Positions 1-8,887 of a stretch of DNA of 64,000 nt are shown piece by piece (position 1 is the stretch's first letter; every line of letters starts with the position of its first letter). The translations under genes and the position numbers were made by a program. Under the pieces are notes generated by a model, which had not been told where the DNA came from, ran no database searches, and worked only from the letters and a program-made list of their open reading frames with translations. This DNA is from an uncultured Arenicella sp. Lineage in GTDB: Bacteria; Pseudomonadota; Gammaproteobacteria; Arenicellales; Arenicellaceae. The DNA is taken from NCBI GenBank assembly GCA_938048185.1, contig CALIVT010000013.1, positions 1 to 64,000 on the forward strand, in the 5' to 3' direction.

Positions 1-357
1 TCTAGGCGGCATATACGCACGACACTCCGCCAAACCCTGATAGCAATCGTGCATAAAAACCTGCATTTCAACCTCGGCAAAGCGCGACCAATGTTTGATT
101 AGAAAGTAATCAAACGCGATATCAGTGATTACCCCAGCGAAACGTCGGCGGGCAACGCTGAATAAAGGCTTAAGCGCGTTCACTTGCGCGAAGCCGTCGG
201 TTGCTCTGTCTACTAGTTTATGATTATCAATGCCGAGCAGAATTTCTTTTGGCAGCGCTGAACGCAGCTCAGGCGTTGGCTTGAAATCGCCCATTAGGTT
301 GCCGGTAAACGACATTGGCGTGCGCTGTGAGAAAAATAAATGGCTCAAATAATTCAT
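1..357 (-). CDS. acpH: Acyl carrier protein phosphodiesterase (AcpH/DUF479 family), 3' end cut by window
   Basis: Reading the minus strand from an ATG at 357 gives an open frame that runs off the window at base 1 (119 codons seen). The N-terminus (MNYLSHLFF), the NLMGDF motif near residue 20, GIDNHKLVD, the [17 protein letters not shown] stretch and a following Trp match the DUF479 family. AcpH removes the 4'-phosphopantetheine arm from holo-ACP in the cytoplasm. Family members are about 190-200 residues, so roughly 40% is missing. The gene is divergent from the lipoprotein gene that begins at 413, and the 55-bp gap must hold both promoters. The family call is from motif memory, and the biochemical role is known mainly from E. 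coli. Confidence 0.8.
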   Translation of the reverse strand, partial: MNYLSHLFFSQRTPMSFTGNLMGDFKPTPELRSALPKEILLGIDNHKLVDRATDGFAQVNALKPLFSVARRRFAGVITDIAFDYFLIKHWSRFAEVEMQVFMHDCYQGLAECRAYMPPR

Positions 358-412
358 CGAGGCTAGTATACGGTGAAGCTCAAGCAAAACAATTACATCT
401 AAGTATTTATCT

Positions 413-874
413 ATGTGTGTCTACAAGCCTTTGACGTCTTTCATTTGTTGCTTTCTGATCGCGCTGCTAACCGCGTGCTCAAGCGATGCGCCTCTTAGCC
501 CCGAACAACAAGTAAAAGCTGTGCTTGAGCAAATTGAGCTAGCTGCAGAAGAGCGTTCGCTGTCGGGCATGATGGAACACGTAAGTGATGCCTATCGTGA
601 TCACAATGGCAATGGTAAAGACGACATTCAACGCTACACACAAATGCAGTTCATCGCTCGTCAGAACATTAACATCTTCAGCGTCATTCGCTCGCTGGAC
701 ATTACCGATGGTATCGCCGCCGTTGAACTGTCGGTGGCGATGGCCGGGCGTGACGTTGACCTGAACCAACAAGCGAACCGTCTACGTGCCGACACGATCA
801 AATTTTCGCTCGTGCTGGCACAAGAAAACCAACAATGGCTGATCAAAAGCGCGAGTTGGCAACAAGGATGGTAG
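413..874 (+). CDS. Small lipoprotein of unknown function, possible NTF2-like fold
   Basis: The 153-residue product begins with a lipoprotein signal: a hydrophobic stretch followed by the lipobox L19-T20-A21-C22. The mature protein should be lipidated and face the periplasm. The rest alternates helix and strand (a helical stretch with [20 protein letters not shown], then [20 protein letters not shown] and a terminal [12 protein letters not shown]). This pattern resembles small NTF2-like or SnoaL-like lipoproteins, but no binding or catalytic residues can be assigned. It is divergent from acpH and about 170 bp upstream of trhO, so it is probably transcribed alone. No Shine-Dalgarno sequence is obvious before the ATG. 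Confidence 0.7.
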   Translation: MCVYKPLTSFICCFLIALLTACSSDAPLSPEQQVKAVLEQIELAAEERSLSGMMEHVSDAYRDHNGNGKDDIQRYTQMQFIARQNINIFSVIRSLDITDGIAAVELSVAMAGRDVDLNQQANRLRADTIKFSLVLAQENQQWLIKSASWQQGW

Positions 875-942
875 TGCGTTTTTTAGCGATAACACGCTCG
901 CGTTGCTAAACCGCCCATCAAAAATGAGTTTTTTGTAAAAAC

Positions 943-957
943 CTGACAGTTTGTCAG
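943..957. other. Perfect 6-bp inverted repeat in the gap before trhO
   Basis: CTGACA and TGTCAG face each other across a GTT spacer, downstream of the lipoprotein gene and about 87 bp upstream of the preferred trhO ATG. An A/T-rich tract precedes the repeat. It could be a small operator, or a weak terminator for the lipoprotein gene. No U-tract directly follows, so a terminator call is not secure. Confidence 0.3.
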
Positions 958-1043
958 CTTGTTTATAAGCGCCACCTATTGGATAATACTCAAAATATTT
1001 AATCGATTTGCGCCAGACTTACGCTCTGGAGTTGCTAACGACA

Positions 1044-2087
1044 ATGACTGATTTAAACCCAAGCGATCAGCAAAGTTCAAAGAACAGGCCAAGCAATGGC
1101 GAATACGCTGTTGCTGCGCTGTATAAATTTGTCACTTTGCCTGACTATCAAGATCTAAAACCGGCTGTGCTTACGCAATTGCTTGAGCGCAATTTGCGTG
1201 GGACTTTACTGCTTGCCGAAGAAGGCATCAACGGAACCATCTCCGGTACTCTAACAGAGCTCAACGAGTTCTTAACGTGGCTGCAAGGCGATGCTCGGTT
1301 TGTTGGTATTGATTACAAGCTGTCTTTTCATGCGCGTCCGCCCTTTCATCGCACCAAGGTAAAGCTAAAAAAAGAGATTGTTACAATGGGTATTGAGGGT
1401 ATCGACCCCAACAAAACAGTCGGCACCTATGTTGATCCAACTGAGTGGAACGCATTAATTGAAGATTCCGAAACTTTATTGATCGACACTCGCAATGACT
1501 ACGAAGTAAATATCGGCACATTTAAGAACGCTATTAACCCAAATACTGAAAATTTCAGAGAGTTTCCGAGCTATATTGAGCAACATCTCGACCCAGAAAA
1601 GCACAAGAAAATTGCCATGTTTTGCACCGGTGGCATTCGTTGTGAGAAAGCGTCGGCGTATATGAAAGAAAAGGGGTTCGATGAGGTGTATCATCTTAAA
1701 GGTGGTGTATTGAAGTATCTTGAAACAATCGATGCGCAAGACTCGCTTTGGGATGGAGAATGCTTTGTGTTTGACGATCGGGTTGCGGTAAATCATGACC
1801 TAGAAAAAGGCCGGTACGATCAATGCCACGCGTGTCGCCATCCTATTACCGAGGCACACAAGCTATCAGAGCAATATGTGCCTGGCGTTAGCTGCCCGCG
1901 ATGCTACGCCACTCTTAGCGAAGAACAAAAGCTTCGGTTTAGTGAGCGTGAAAAACAAGTTCAGTTGGCGAAGCAGCGTGGCGAGTCACACATCGGCACC
2001 CAAAGCCGTGTGGCGGCTGACCTGAATAGAAGTGAAAAACAGGCCGAAAAAGAACGACAACGAGCCGCAGTAACGAATACTTTATGA
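1044..2087 (+). CDS. trhO: tRNA uridine(34) hydroxylase TrhO (YceA, rhodanese-domain protein)
   Basis: The family hydroxylates U34 of certain tRNAs on the way to 5-(carboxy)methoxyuridine, using oxygen rather than prephenate. The product has an N-terminal UPF0176-type domain ([44 protein letters not shown]), then a rhodanese domain with the catalytic-loop motif [14 protein letters not shown]-terminal Cys-rich tail ([12 protein letters not shown]) could bind a metal. From the ATG at 1044 the protein has 347 residues, close to the E. coli homologue. An upstream in-frame TTG at 1008 would add 12 residues. I prefer 1044 because GGAG lies about 12 bp before it and the added residues look unconserved. 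The gene appears monocistronic. Confidence 0.93.
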   Translation: MTDLNPSDQQSSKNRPSNGEYAVAALYKFVTLPDYQDLKPAVLTQLLERNLRGTLLLAEEGINGTISGTLTELNEFLTWLQGDARFVGIDYKLSFHARPPFHRTKVKLKKEIVTMGIEGIDPNKTVGTYVDPTEWNALIEDSETLLIDTRNDYEVNIGTFKNAINPNTENFREFPSYIEQHLDPEKHKKIAMFCTGGIRCEKASAYMKEKGFDEVYHLKGGVLKYLETIDAQDSLWDGECFVFDDRVAVNHDLEKGRYDQCHACRHPITEAHKLSEQYVPGVSCPRCYATLSEEQKLRFSEREKQVQLAKQRGESHIGTQSRVAADLNRSEKQAEKERQRAAVTNTL

Positions 2088-2153
2088 GTGGGCGTTGTCG
2101 GCCAAGATGAAGAAATGTGATTTTAAAATGAGTTTTACAGGGGAAACTGACCA

Positions 2154-2738
2154 ATGAGCAGAATGATTAAAACAGTGATGACGGTTATTGCGACAGTTGC
2201 TTTAACGAGCACGGCGCAAGCCGAAGTTGCGAGTATTGCGCCTGAAAATTTCGCGCAATACGACAAAGACGAAGCCTATTGGGTGGCTGAAGTTAGTTGT
2301 AAGCAAACTGACGGCACACGCACAATTCAACGCAAGACGGATGGCAATGAATGGTGCGGCAAGGACTTGCCCGGTTTTTGCGACACAGATAAAGACGATG
2401 CGGCTAATAAAGTATGTGGCGCAGAGTACACTTCAGCGTTAGCAGCAATAGACGACAAAATTAAAGCCGAGAAAGCGGCCGCTGTTGCCCAAGCGCGCGC
2501 CACTAAAGCCGAACAAGACAGCGCGGCAGCGCAGCGGCGCCAAGCACAGCAAGAACGTGTTCGAGCACAAAATGAGCGCGACCGACAAGCGGCGGCCGCG
2601 CCTTTGAAAAAGAAAATTTCCATTGAAGAGCAGCTCATTAAAATCGAGCAAGAAAAGTTGGACCTGCGCCGTCAAGAGCTTGAACTGCAGCGACGTGCTG
2701 TAGACATCCAAAAGCTACTCGACAAGAACGAGGGCTAG
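2154..2738 (+). CDS. Exported coiled-coil protein of unknown function
   Basis: The 194-residue product has a Sec signal peptide ending near ALTSTAQA-EV. A compact N-terminal region follows with four to five cysteines (VSCKQ, WCGKD, GFCDTD, KVCGAE), which could form disulfides in the periplasm. From about residue 95 on, the protein is rich in Ala, Gln, Arg, Lys and Glu and should form a long helix or coiled coil (AEKAAAVAQARATKAEQ, KIEQEKLDLRRQELELQR). GGGGAAA about 10 bp before the ATG is a good ribosome binding site. No family was recognised. A coiled coil after a disulfide-stabilised head suggests a scaffolding or envelope role, but that is inference. Confidence 0.7.
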   Translation: MSRMIKTVMTVIATVALTSTAQAEVASIAPENFAQYDKDEAYWVAEVSCKQTDGTRTIQRKTDGNEWCGKDLPGFCDTDKDDAANKVCGAEYTSALAAIDDKIKAEKAAAVAQARATKAEQDSAAAQRRQAQQERVRAQNERDRQAAAAPLKKKISIEEQLIKIEQEKLDLRRQELELQRRAVDIQKLLDKNEG

Positions 2739-2838
2739 CGAGTAGCGAGCTCTAAACTAGGCGTTTTTGATGCGGACCAATCGTTGCCAGCACTTGAACG
2801 CCTTTGTAGATCAAGGTTTTAGTTAAGCTTGCCAGCTC

Positions 2839-2867
2839 GCGACGCGTTACCAGTTTGCGACGCGTTA
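2839..2867. repeat. Spaced 11-bp direct repeat in intergenic gap
   Basis: GCGACGCGTTA occurs at 2839-2849 and again at 2857-2867, separated by 7 bp. It lies in the gap between the coiled-coil gene and the convergent acetyltransferase gene. It may be a remnant of a local duplication. No function is implied. Confidence 0.5.
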
Positions 2868-2901
2868 AAAGTCACGCATTAGGGTCACAGTGCGTTGGCA
2901 G

Positions 2902-3528
2902 CTAACCATAGTGCGTTAAGCGGTCTTCTAAGAAAGCTTTTGATGCAGGCCACTCCTCGTCCAGCATGGAAAAGCAATGTGTGTGCCTGATTCGACCGTC
3001 CGGCAGAATTTGGGCATTGCGTAAAATTCCTTCAAACTTTGCCCCCAAGCGTTTGATTGCCGCTTGCGAACGCGTATTCTCGTGATGAGTATGCCATTGA
3101 ACACTGATCGCGCCCGCTTGTTCAAAGGCGTGCTGCAGTAACATGTGTTTGCACTCAGTGTTTATCAGGGTCCGCTGTGCTGAAGCGGAATACCAAGTAT
3201 AGCCAATAGAGAGATTGCGATTGCTCGAGTTGATAAAGTAGTAGCGCGTGCTACCAACGATTTTTTGATCTGAGGCGCGGCGAATCACAAATGGTAACTC
3301 GCTGCCCTCTTCTCGGTTCTCCAATGCCTTCTTGACGTAGGCAGTCATACCGAGTTTGTCTGGCACCGACGTTACTTTCAGGTTCCACAACTCACCGTCG
3401 GAGGCCGCGTTGTTAAGGTCGACTATATGCGGCAACTGCAATGGCTCTAGACTCGCGTGTTGTCCATTGAACGCAAGATCTTTGGGCAAGGCCTCGCGAA
3501 ATTTTAGTGCCTCTAGACTGCTCTGCAT
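2902..3528 (-). CDS. GNAT-family N-acetyltransferase, RimJ/RimL-like
   Basis: The 208-residue protein matches the acetyltransferase_3 (RimL-like) branch of the GNAT fold. It has an N-terminal segment LEPLQLPHIVDLNNAASDGELW, a central strand region with FVIRRASDQKIVGSTRYYF, the motif NLSIGYTWYSASAQRTLINTE leading to the acetyl-CoA loop, and HHENTRSQAAIKRLGAKFEGILR at the C-terminus. These enzymes transfer acetyl from acetyl-CoA to N-terminal or small-molecule amines. The substrate here is unknown. The gene starts 19 bp after the fabY stop on the same strand, so the two are probably co-transcribed. A purine-rich AAAAGAAAA precedes the ATG. Confidence 0.85.
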   Translation of the reverse strand: MQSSLEALKFREALPKDLAFNGQHASLEPLQLPHIVDLNNAASDGELWNLKVTSVPDKLGMTAYVKKALENREEGSELPFVIRRASDQKIVGSTRYYFINSSNRNLSIGYTWYSASAQRTLINTECKHMLLQHAFEQAGAISVQWHTHHENTRSQAAIKRLGAKFEGILRNAQILPDGRIRHTHCFSMLDEEWPASKAFLEDRLTHYG

Positions 3529-3547
3529 TTTTCTTTTCTGAATTGAA

Positions 3548-5446
3548 TTAGGATGGATCGATCATGTCAGCAAATGGGTTATCAAACGTCAAATTAATAC
3601 TTTGCGCAAAGCCATCAACCGTAATTTCTGAATCGCTAATCGCAATTTCGTGATCCTCTATAATTCCGGTGCCAAAATTATAGATAACGTTCAGCTCACC
3701 GTTGCACGCTTGACGATCATAATCGTCGGCTGTCTGGCGGACCTTTTCGCGTTTAGTAACATACTCAGCCCAGGCTTCATCGCCATAGCGTTGTAGTAAC
3801 ATACTTTCGGCTACGCTTGGCGAAAATATGGTCGCGGTGGCGTTGTTGCCGCCAAAGCCTTTAGAGTTCAAAAACGCGACATCCATCTGTGCTGGCCGAT
3901 CCTTAAGAATAATGTCTAATCGTTGATCGGCGACGTCAGCGGCTACTTTTTCTACCGTTTTAATTCCGGGCAAGATTTGATCCGCGAAAACACCCAGTGT
4001 GTTGGCTAATTGATCGCCGCTCGCAGGCCCTAAGGAATGGCCGACGAAGGTTTTAACCGCGGTTACCGGCCAATTCTCAATACCAAACCCTGCAGCAACT
4101 CGATCAAAAATTATCGATTCCGTAACCCTATTTTGCGGGGTGCTCGAGCCATGTGCTTGAACGAAAGACCGATGTTTAATCGCGTCATCACCGACAATCG
4201 CGCGTGCACTGGCAACGGCTTTAGACATGGTCACATAGTTGCCGGCGCCGGGCGATGATATGGATTTTTTAAAACCGTCGGCGTTCACAAATACGTTAGG
4301 CACTGCGGCGTATATTTCAGCGCCCAGCTCGAGCGCCAATTCGTCGTCCATCAATACGAAAAACTGCCCAGACTCCCCCATTGTAAAGCCGGCACTTTCG
4401 CCAAATGGTCTCGATGCGCGGCGATGATCGCATTCATCTGCAGCATCGAGCTTAGCCAATCGATCATCGGTTCCGAGCGCGCTCATCGCGGCAAAACCTT
4501 CCATCACTTCCGGCGTCACCGGTGCTTCACCAGAGCCACAAACAACAACCCTATGCCTGCCAGCACTAATGTCATCAACGGCCAGTCGGAGGTTATATAA
4601 AAAGGTCGCACACGCCCCGGCGGCAGCGCCAGTGGTGCCAACACTGCCGAGCAGATACGCGTTAACAAAATCGGCCGGCATCGAGTTTAGACTGAGCGGC
4701 ATCTGTTTTGATGTTGGGCGGCCCGACTTCAAACGTGCTTGTGCGTAACCGGTTGTGCCGTGTTCGTCGGTTTGCCCCAGCGCGCTCGCCGCGAATACGG
4801 CAATTTCATCTGGGCGAACCTTCTGGGTGACTTCGTTCCAAGGAATGCCCATTGAATTGATCGCATCAGATGCACCCAAGACGGTGAGCTGTAAACCTTT
4901 AGGGTGAAAACGTGCATTATAGTGATTAGCCGGCACAAACCCAGTCGGCAAGACGCCCGCTGATTGCACATCAAATTTACGAAAGGTTTCCATTTTTATC
5001 GAGATGTCACCAGTGATGGTTATTTTTACCGCCTTATCGTCCACGGTCTCGACTTTCCAATTGTCTGGAATGGGGTTTGGCAGATCGCGCCGCTTAACCA
5101 AAAAGCTTGATTCTTCAACACTGTTTAGCTCTATATCTCGAATGGACGAAACCTTATCCGCGTTAAACTGCTCCGAGTTAACGCGGCGAACCAATGAGTT
5201 CTGTTCAACAACAGCTTGATACTTGTCGGCTACCTGCGACGCTGTCATCGAAACTTCGTCGCTGTCGATATAAGCACCATCACGGAACTCGACCAGTTTC
5301 ATCATCGTGGCCAACGATAAAACAGTGCTGATTCTCTTTGTATCGTCAAGGCTGCCCAATACGGTGCGGCGGTATGCGTGGTGAAAGGAGCTGCGTCCGG
5401 CTGCGTTATAGCCACCGAAACCGACAATTACAGGCAAACGATTCAT
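3548..5446 (-). CDS. fabY: Beta-ketoacyl-ACP synthase FabY
   Basis: At 632 residues this is the long ketosynthase form known as FabY in Pseudomonas aeruginosa, which starts fatty acid synthesis by condensing acetyl-CoA with malonyl-ACP in place of FabH. The thiolase fold shows the nucleophile Cys in GAAAGACATFLYN, the first His in VQAHGSSTPQN and the second in VKTFVGHSLGPASG. The N-terminal start MNRLPVIVGFGGYNAAGRSS is typical. The glycine-rich LNSKGFGGNNATATIF near the C-terminus closes the core. It leads a likely two-gene operon with the acetyltransferase and is divergent from a GlxA-type regulator across a gap with repeated GCCATA half-sites. Only in vitro work would settle the primer specificity. 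Confidence 0.88.
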   Translation of the reverse strand: MNRLPVIVGFGGYNAAGRSSFHHAYRRTVLGSLDDTKRISTVLSLATMMKLVEFRDGAYIDSDEVSMTASQVADKYQAVVEQNSLVRRVNSEQFNADKVSSIRDIELNSVEESSFLVKRRDLPNPIPDNWKVETVDDKAVKITITGDISIKMETFRKFDVQSAGVLPTGFVPANHYNARFHPKGLQLTVLGASDAINSMGIPWNEVTQKVRPDEIAVFAASALGQTDEHGTTGYAQARLKSGRPTSKQMPLSLNSMPADFVNAYLLGSVGTTGAAAGACATFLYNLRLAVDDISAGRHRVVVCGSGEAPVTPEVMEGFAAMSALGTDDRLAKLDAADECDHRRASRPFGESAGFTMGESGQFFVLMDDELALELGAEIYAAVPNVFVNADGFKKSISSPGAGNYVTMSKAVASARAIVGDDAIKHRSFVQAHGSSTPQNRVTESIIFDRVAAGFGIENWPVTAVKTFVGHSLGPASGDQLANTLGVFADQILPGIKTVEKVAADVADQRLDIILKDRPAQMDVAFLNSKGFGGNNATATIFSPSVAESMLLQRYGDEAWAEYVTKREKVRQTADDYDRQACNGELNVIYNFGTGIIEDHEIAISDSEITVDGFAQSINLTFDNPFADMIDPS

Positions 5447-5535
5447 CTAGTTATAAGCTCTCTGTTAGGCGGGGGAAAAAATACGATATAAATAGAAGTA
5501 TATGGTTGCAGCCACTTAATTTATATTTCAAATAA

Positions 5536-5562
5536 GCCATAATATATGGCATTAAAGCCATA
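5536..5562. promoter_or_regulatory. Candidate operator with three GCCATA half-sites between fabY and the GlxA-type regulator
   Basis: GCCATA (5536-5541) and TATGGC (5545-5550) form a perfect inverted repeat with a 3-bp spacer. A third GCCATA lies at 5557-5562, exactly 21 bp (two helical turns) from the first. The cluster ends 29 bp before the preferred ATG of the regulator gene. AraC-family proteins often bind direct repeats spaced by two turns, so this is a plausible site for autoregulation and control of fabY. The surrounding sequence is A/T-rich, which raises the chance of coincidence. Confidence 0.5.
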
Positions 5563-5591
5563 AAATTGACCTTTCTTGTTGTGAGTTGCTC

Positions 5592-6593
5592 ATGAAAATC
5601 GCATTTCTAATTATTCCAAATATGCTTTCAACCAGTATGAGCAATGCGTTTGAGCTCTTTTTTGCCGCGAATGAAGTCGCCAAGATGCGCGATGGTCGCA
5701 GTGCCTTGCAGGCAAATTTGGTGAAAGTAGCGCGCGCCAATAGCCGCTTAGAGATGAATTCTGGTTTGTCCTTAATGCCTGACGAAGTCGTGAGTGACTC
5801 AATATTCGATATTGTTTACGTGCCGGCATTATGGAGAAACCCTAAACCGGTGGTTAAGAGAAACCCAGAAATTGTCGAATGGCTTAGATGGCAGTACGAA
5901 CACGGGGCAATACTAAATGGCACGGGCACGGGCGTGCGGTTCATCGCCGAAACCGGTTTACTCAATAATCGCCCTGCCACTACTCATTGGCACCATTTCG
6001 ACAATTTCGCGGAGGACTTTCCAACGGTTGAGCTAAAGCGTCAGCACTTTATAACCAGCGCCGGACGACTTTTTTGTGCCGCGAGCATTAATGCACAAAC
6101 GGACCTTACGTTACATCACATTCATCGCGTCTTCAGCAAGGCAATATCCGACCATTTAGCGCGCCACTTCTCGCACGAAGTACGCCAGCCGTTTGACCGC
6201 TTGAGCTTCACCCAAAAAGAAAACACCAATCACCCTGACGAATTAATTCTACAAAGCCAATTGTGGATGCAGAATAACTTGAGTAAAACCGAAATTTCGA
6301 TGCAACAATTAGCGCATATTTTTGGCATGAGCACGCGTAACTTTAGCCGTCGTTTTCGCAATGCGACGAATATGAGTCCTCTGCAATATCTACAGCGTCA
6401 GCGTTTTAACGAGGCACGAGAACTATTGCAGAACAGCAATCTTAGTATTAGTGAGATTGCGTATCGAGTCGGCTATGTTGACGTAAGCTACTTTACTAAG
6501 CTCTTCAAACAACTCTCGTCAACGACACCTAAAGATTATCGAAAGACCGTACGCGCCAAGCTCTTTAGTTCACGCAAGCATTCGCTCAGATAA
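5592..6593 (+). CDS. GlxA/AraC-family transcriptional regulator (DJ-1/PfpI-like sensor plus AraC HTH)
   Basis: The N-terminal half (IAFLIIPNMLSTSMSNAFELFF, then VYVPALWRNP and GAILNGTGTGVRFIAETGLL) resembles the glutamine-amidotransferase-like DJ-1/PfpI sensor domain of GlxA regulators. The usual nucleophile Cys of active PfpI enzymes is not evident in NGTGTG, as expected for a sensor domain. The C-terminal 100 residues hold the double AraC helix-turn-helix (MQQLAHIFGMSTRNFSRRF and SISEIAYRVGYVDVSYFTKL). I chose the ATG at 5592; an in-frame TTG two codons upstream is less likely. The gene is divergent from fabY, so control of fatty acid synthesis is a natural hypothesis. The ligand is unknown. 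Confidence 0.85.
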   Translation: MKIAFLIIPNMLSTSMSNAFELFFAANEVAKMRDGRSALQANLVKVARANSRLEMNSGLSLMPDEVVSDSIFDIVYVPALWRNPKPVVKRNPEIVEWLRWQYEHGAILNGTGTGVRFIAETGLLNNRPATTHWHHFDNFAEDFPTVELKRQHFITSAGRLFCAASINAQTDLTLHHIHRVFSKAISDHLARHFSHEVRQPFDRLSFTQKENTNHPDELILQSQLWMQNNLSKTEISMQQLAHIFGMSTRNFSRRFRNATNMSPLQYLQRQRFNEARELLQNSNLSISEIAYRVGYVDVSYFTKLFKQLSSTTPKDYRKTVRAKLFSSRKHSLR

Positions 6594-6627
6594 GCATTAA
6601 GCAGGGCCAATGGCCGCTGCTTAATGC
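6594..6627. terminator. Probable bidirectional terminator hairpin between the GlxA-type regulator and nhaA
   Basis: GCATTAAGCAGGGCC (6594-6608) pairs with GGCCGCTGCTTAATGC (6612-6627), apart from one bulged base and a 3-nt loop. It fills the gap between two convergent genes. The outer arms are A/T-rich but no clean U-tract follows, so efficiency is uncertain. Confidence 0.55.
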
Positions 6628-7820
6628 TAGCCAGTTTTGTCGACTTTCGGAAGATACTTGGCCAACACTAAGTAACCCAATAAACCAGACGCGAGTGAGC
6701 CGCCAATAATACCTAAGCGCTCATCGAACAATAAGTTCACACCAGTCTCTTCAAACGCCAGCGAGCCCACGAACAAACTCATTGTGAAGCCGATACCGCA
6801 TAAGGCGCTTACTCCAAATAGCGCCTTCATGTCCATGTTTTTTGGCAGCTTCACCCAGCCTAGCACCACCGCCAGACTACATAAGCCAAAAATACCGATG
6901 GGTTTGCCTAGGAACAGACCCAGGGCCACGCCGACCGAGACGTCGTGCAACATGACGTCGGGCGTAATACCAATTAAGCTGATGCCTGCGTTGGCAAATG
7001 CGAATACTGGTAGCACGAAAAACGCAACCACCGAATGTAGGTCATGCTCTAGACTTTTGAGCGGGGAAACATCTGGATTGTCTTTATCCTTCATCGGAAT
7101 GAAAAGCGCTAGCAAAACTCCAGCCAAGGTGGCGTGCACGCCCGATTTCAGTAGCCCGATCCAAACCAATACTCCAATCAGAATGTAGGGGCTTCGAGAA
7201 GCTACCCCTCGGCGGTTCATAAAGTACAATAGTGGAATGCACACAAGCGCGAACACCAAGGCCGTGATCGAAATCTTGGAGGTATAGAACAAGGCGATAA
7301 TGACAATTGCGCCAATATCATCGAAAATTGCGAGAGACGTTAGAAAGACTTTCAAGGTAAGCGGCACACGCGAACCGAGCAAAGCAAGTACACCCAGCGC
7401 AAATGCAATATCGGTGGCGGCAGGAATCGCCCAGCCGTCGACTGCTTGCGGGTCATTTACGTTAAACGCAAGATAGATCGCCGCCGGTACCACCATGCCG
7501 CCAACCGCCCCGATGCCGGGCAGGATAATATTCTTTGGGTCAGACAACTCGCCATCAACCATTTCTCGCTTGAGCTCTAGGCCAACTAAGAAAAAGAAAA
7601 TGGCCATCAGCCCGTCATTGATCCAAAGCAACAGTGGTTTGGCTATCTCCAACCCGCCTATCCGCACCTCAACCGGCGTGTCGAGCAGCAAATTGTAGTA
7701 CACCGCGAGCGGCGTGTTGGCGATGATGATTGCCAAGGTTGCGGTGAACATCAATATCAGACCGCCAGCGGACTCTAAGCGTAAAAAACGGGTGATCGGG
7801 GTATCAGATGGATTTTGCAT
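6627..7820 (-). CDS. nhaA: Na+/H+ antiporter NhaA
   Basis: This inner-membrane antiporter exchanges two H+ for one Na+. It is highly hydrophobic with about 12 membrane segments. The family's key acidic residues are present: the Asp of PAATDIAFALG (E. coli D133) and the paired Asp of AIFDDIGAIV (E. coli D163/D164). The early motif FFFLVGLELKREMVDGEL is diagnostic. I place the start at the ATG at 7820, preceded by AAGAGG, giving 397 residues. An upstream in-frame TTG at 7841 would add seven residues. It lies between oxyR and a convergent regulator gene and has no obvious operon partner. Expression is probably salt- or pH-dependent, by analogy only. Confidence 0.95.
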   Translation of the reverse strand: MQNPSDTPITRFLRLESAGGLILMFTATLAIIIANTPLAVYYNLLLDTPVEVRIGGLEIAKPLLLWINDGLMAIFFFLVGLELKREMVDGELSDPKNIILPGIGAVGGMVVPAAIYLAFNVNDPQAVDGWAIPAATDIAFALGVLALLGSRVPLTLKVFLTSLAIFDDIGAIVIIALFYTSKISITALVFALVCIPLLYFMNRRGVASRSPYILIGVLVWIGLLKSGVHATLAGVLLALFIPMKDKDNPDVSPLKSLEHDLHSVVAFFVLPVFAFANAGISLIGITPDVMLHDVSVGVALGLFLGKPIGIFGLCSLAVVLGWVKLPKNMDMKALFGVSALCGIGFTMSLFVGSLAFEETGVNLLFDERLGIIGGSLASGLLGYLVLAKYLPKVDKTG

Positions 7821-7865
7821 TAGCCTCTTAAGACCGTTCAAGGGTGTTGTGTTATGGGTTTTGGT

Positions 7866-8762
7866 TCAGTGTTTAAGCGAGCTTATCAACTCTCCTAATT
7901 CGCCAAATTCATCCGCTCTGGGTGAGTTTTTACGCCACACCAACGCGATTGTTCGGCTCATATCTCGTTTCGTTTCGATGCGCCGTATTTCGGCGTCGGT
8001 GTCGTGCGTGATATTGGCTTTAACCGCCATCTCAGGTAACAGCGCAATACCGATATTATTCACCACCATTTGTACTAGCGTATTTAAGCTTGTAGCCTGA
8101 TACGGGATACTCAAGTTATTTGGTTCCAAATTACACGCTTTCAACGACTGATCGCGTAAACAATGACCGTCTTCGAGCAATAAAATATCTTGTTGCTTCA
8201 AATCTGCGATTGACACTGCCAATTTTTCAGTTAGCCGATGATCTTTGGGTAAGCACAACACCAATTCGTCTTTGAATAGCGGCTGTGCATGTAAACTCCC
8301 GGTATCATACGGCAAGGCGAACAAAAGTACGTCAAGCTGCCCCTTGGTTAGCATATCTACTAAGTTCGGGCTCAAATCTTCACGAATATAGAGCTTATTG
8401 CCACCATATTGATGTTGGATGCCTTTAATTATCTTGGGCAATAAAAACGGCGCAATCGTCGGAATAACGCCTAAGCGCAAATCACTTTGAAAGTTACCTT
8501 GCGCCTGCTTAGCGTGCTCTAAAAAATTATCGAGCTGGTTCAGCACTTCTCGCGCTTCGCCAACTAAACGCTCGCCGATCGGTGTCAGTAATAGGGTTGG
8601 GCCGCGCTCAAACAGGGACACGCCCAGGTTTTGTTCTAACTCGTTAATCGCGGTACTGAGGGCTGATTGCGAGACAAAGCAAGCTTGCGCTGCTCGTCCG
8701 AAATGTCGCTGCTCAGCAAGCTCACTCAAATATCTAAGTTGTTTTACGGTGGGCAGGTGCAT
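7866..8762 (-). CDS. oxyR: Hydrogen peroxide-sensing LysR-type regulator OxyR
   Basis: A 298-residue LysR-family protein with an N-terminal winged HTH (LRYLSELAEQRHFGRAAQAC, SQSALSTAINELEQNLG) and a two-lobed sensor domain. The OxyR redox motif is intact: C201 and C210 in GHCLRDQSLKAC match E. coli C199 and C208, which form the activating disulfide on peroxide exposure. The ALLPEMAV stretch is also typical. It is divergent from the rubrerythrin gene across a 202-bp gap that contains a dyad. That geometry fits OxyR control of the rubrerythrin module. nhaA lies downstream on the same strand, with a 45-bp gap to its ATG. Confidence 0.93.
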   Translation of the reverse strand: MHLPTVKQLRYLSELAEQRHFGRAAQACFVSQSALSTAINELEQNLGVSLFERGPTLLLTPIGERLVGEAREVLNQLDNFLEHAKQAQGNFQSDLRLGVIPTIAPFLLPKIIKGIQHQYGGNKLYIREDLSPNLVDMLTKGQLDVLLFALPYDTGSLHAQPLFKDELVLCLPKDHRLTEKLAVSIADLKQQDILLLEDGHCLRDQSLKACNLEPNNLSIPYQATSLNTLVQMVVNNIGIALLPEMAVKANITHDTDAEIRRIETKRDMSRTIALVWRKNSPRADEFGELGELISSLKH

Positions 8763-8862
8763 GATCTAAAAAACAGATTAGGTTTACATAAATAATTAAT
8801 TGGATTGATTGTAGTGGATTTAATATCATTCACCTAACTTTGAGAGATTAAGCCCACGCATT

Positions 8863-8887
8863 ACTGATAAGGGTCACAAATATCAGT
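8863..8887. promoter_or_regulatory. Candidate OxyR-type dyad upstream of rubrerythrin
   Basis: ACTGATA (8863-8869) and TATCAGT (8881-8887) are perfectly inverted across an 11-bp spacer, in the gap between oxyR and the rubrerythrin gene and about 78 bp before the latter's ATG. LysR-type proteins bind interrupted dyads of this kind. It does not match the ATAG-N7-CTAT pattern of E. coli OxyR, so assignment to OxyR is by context only. Confidence 0.4.
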
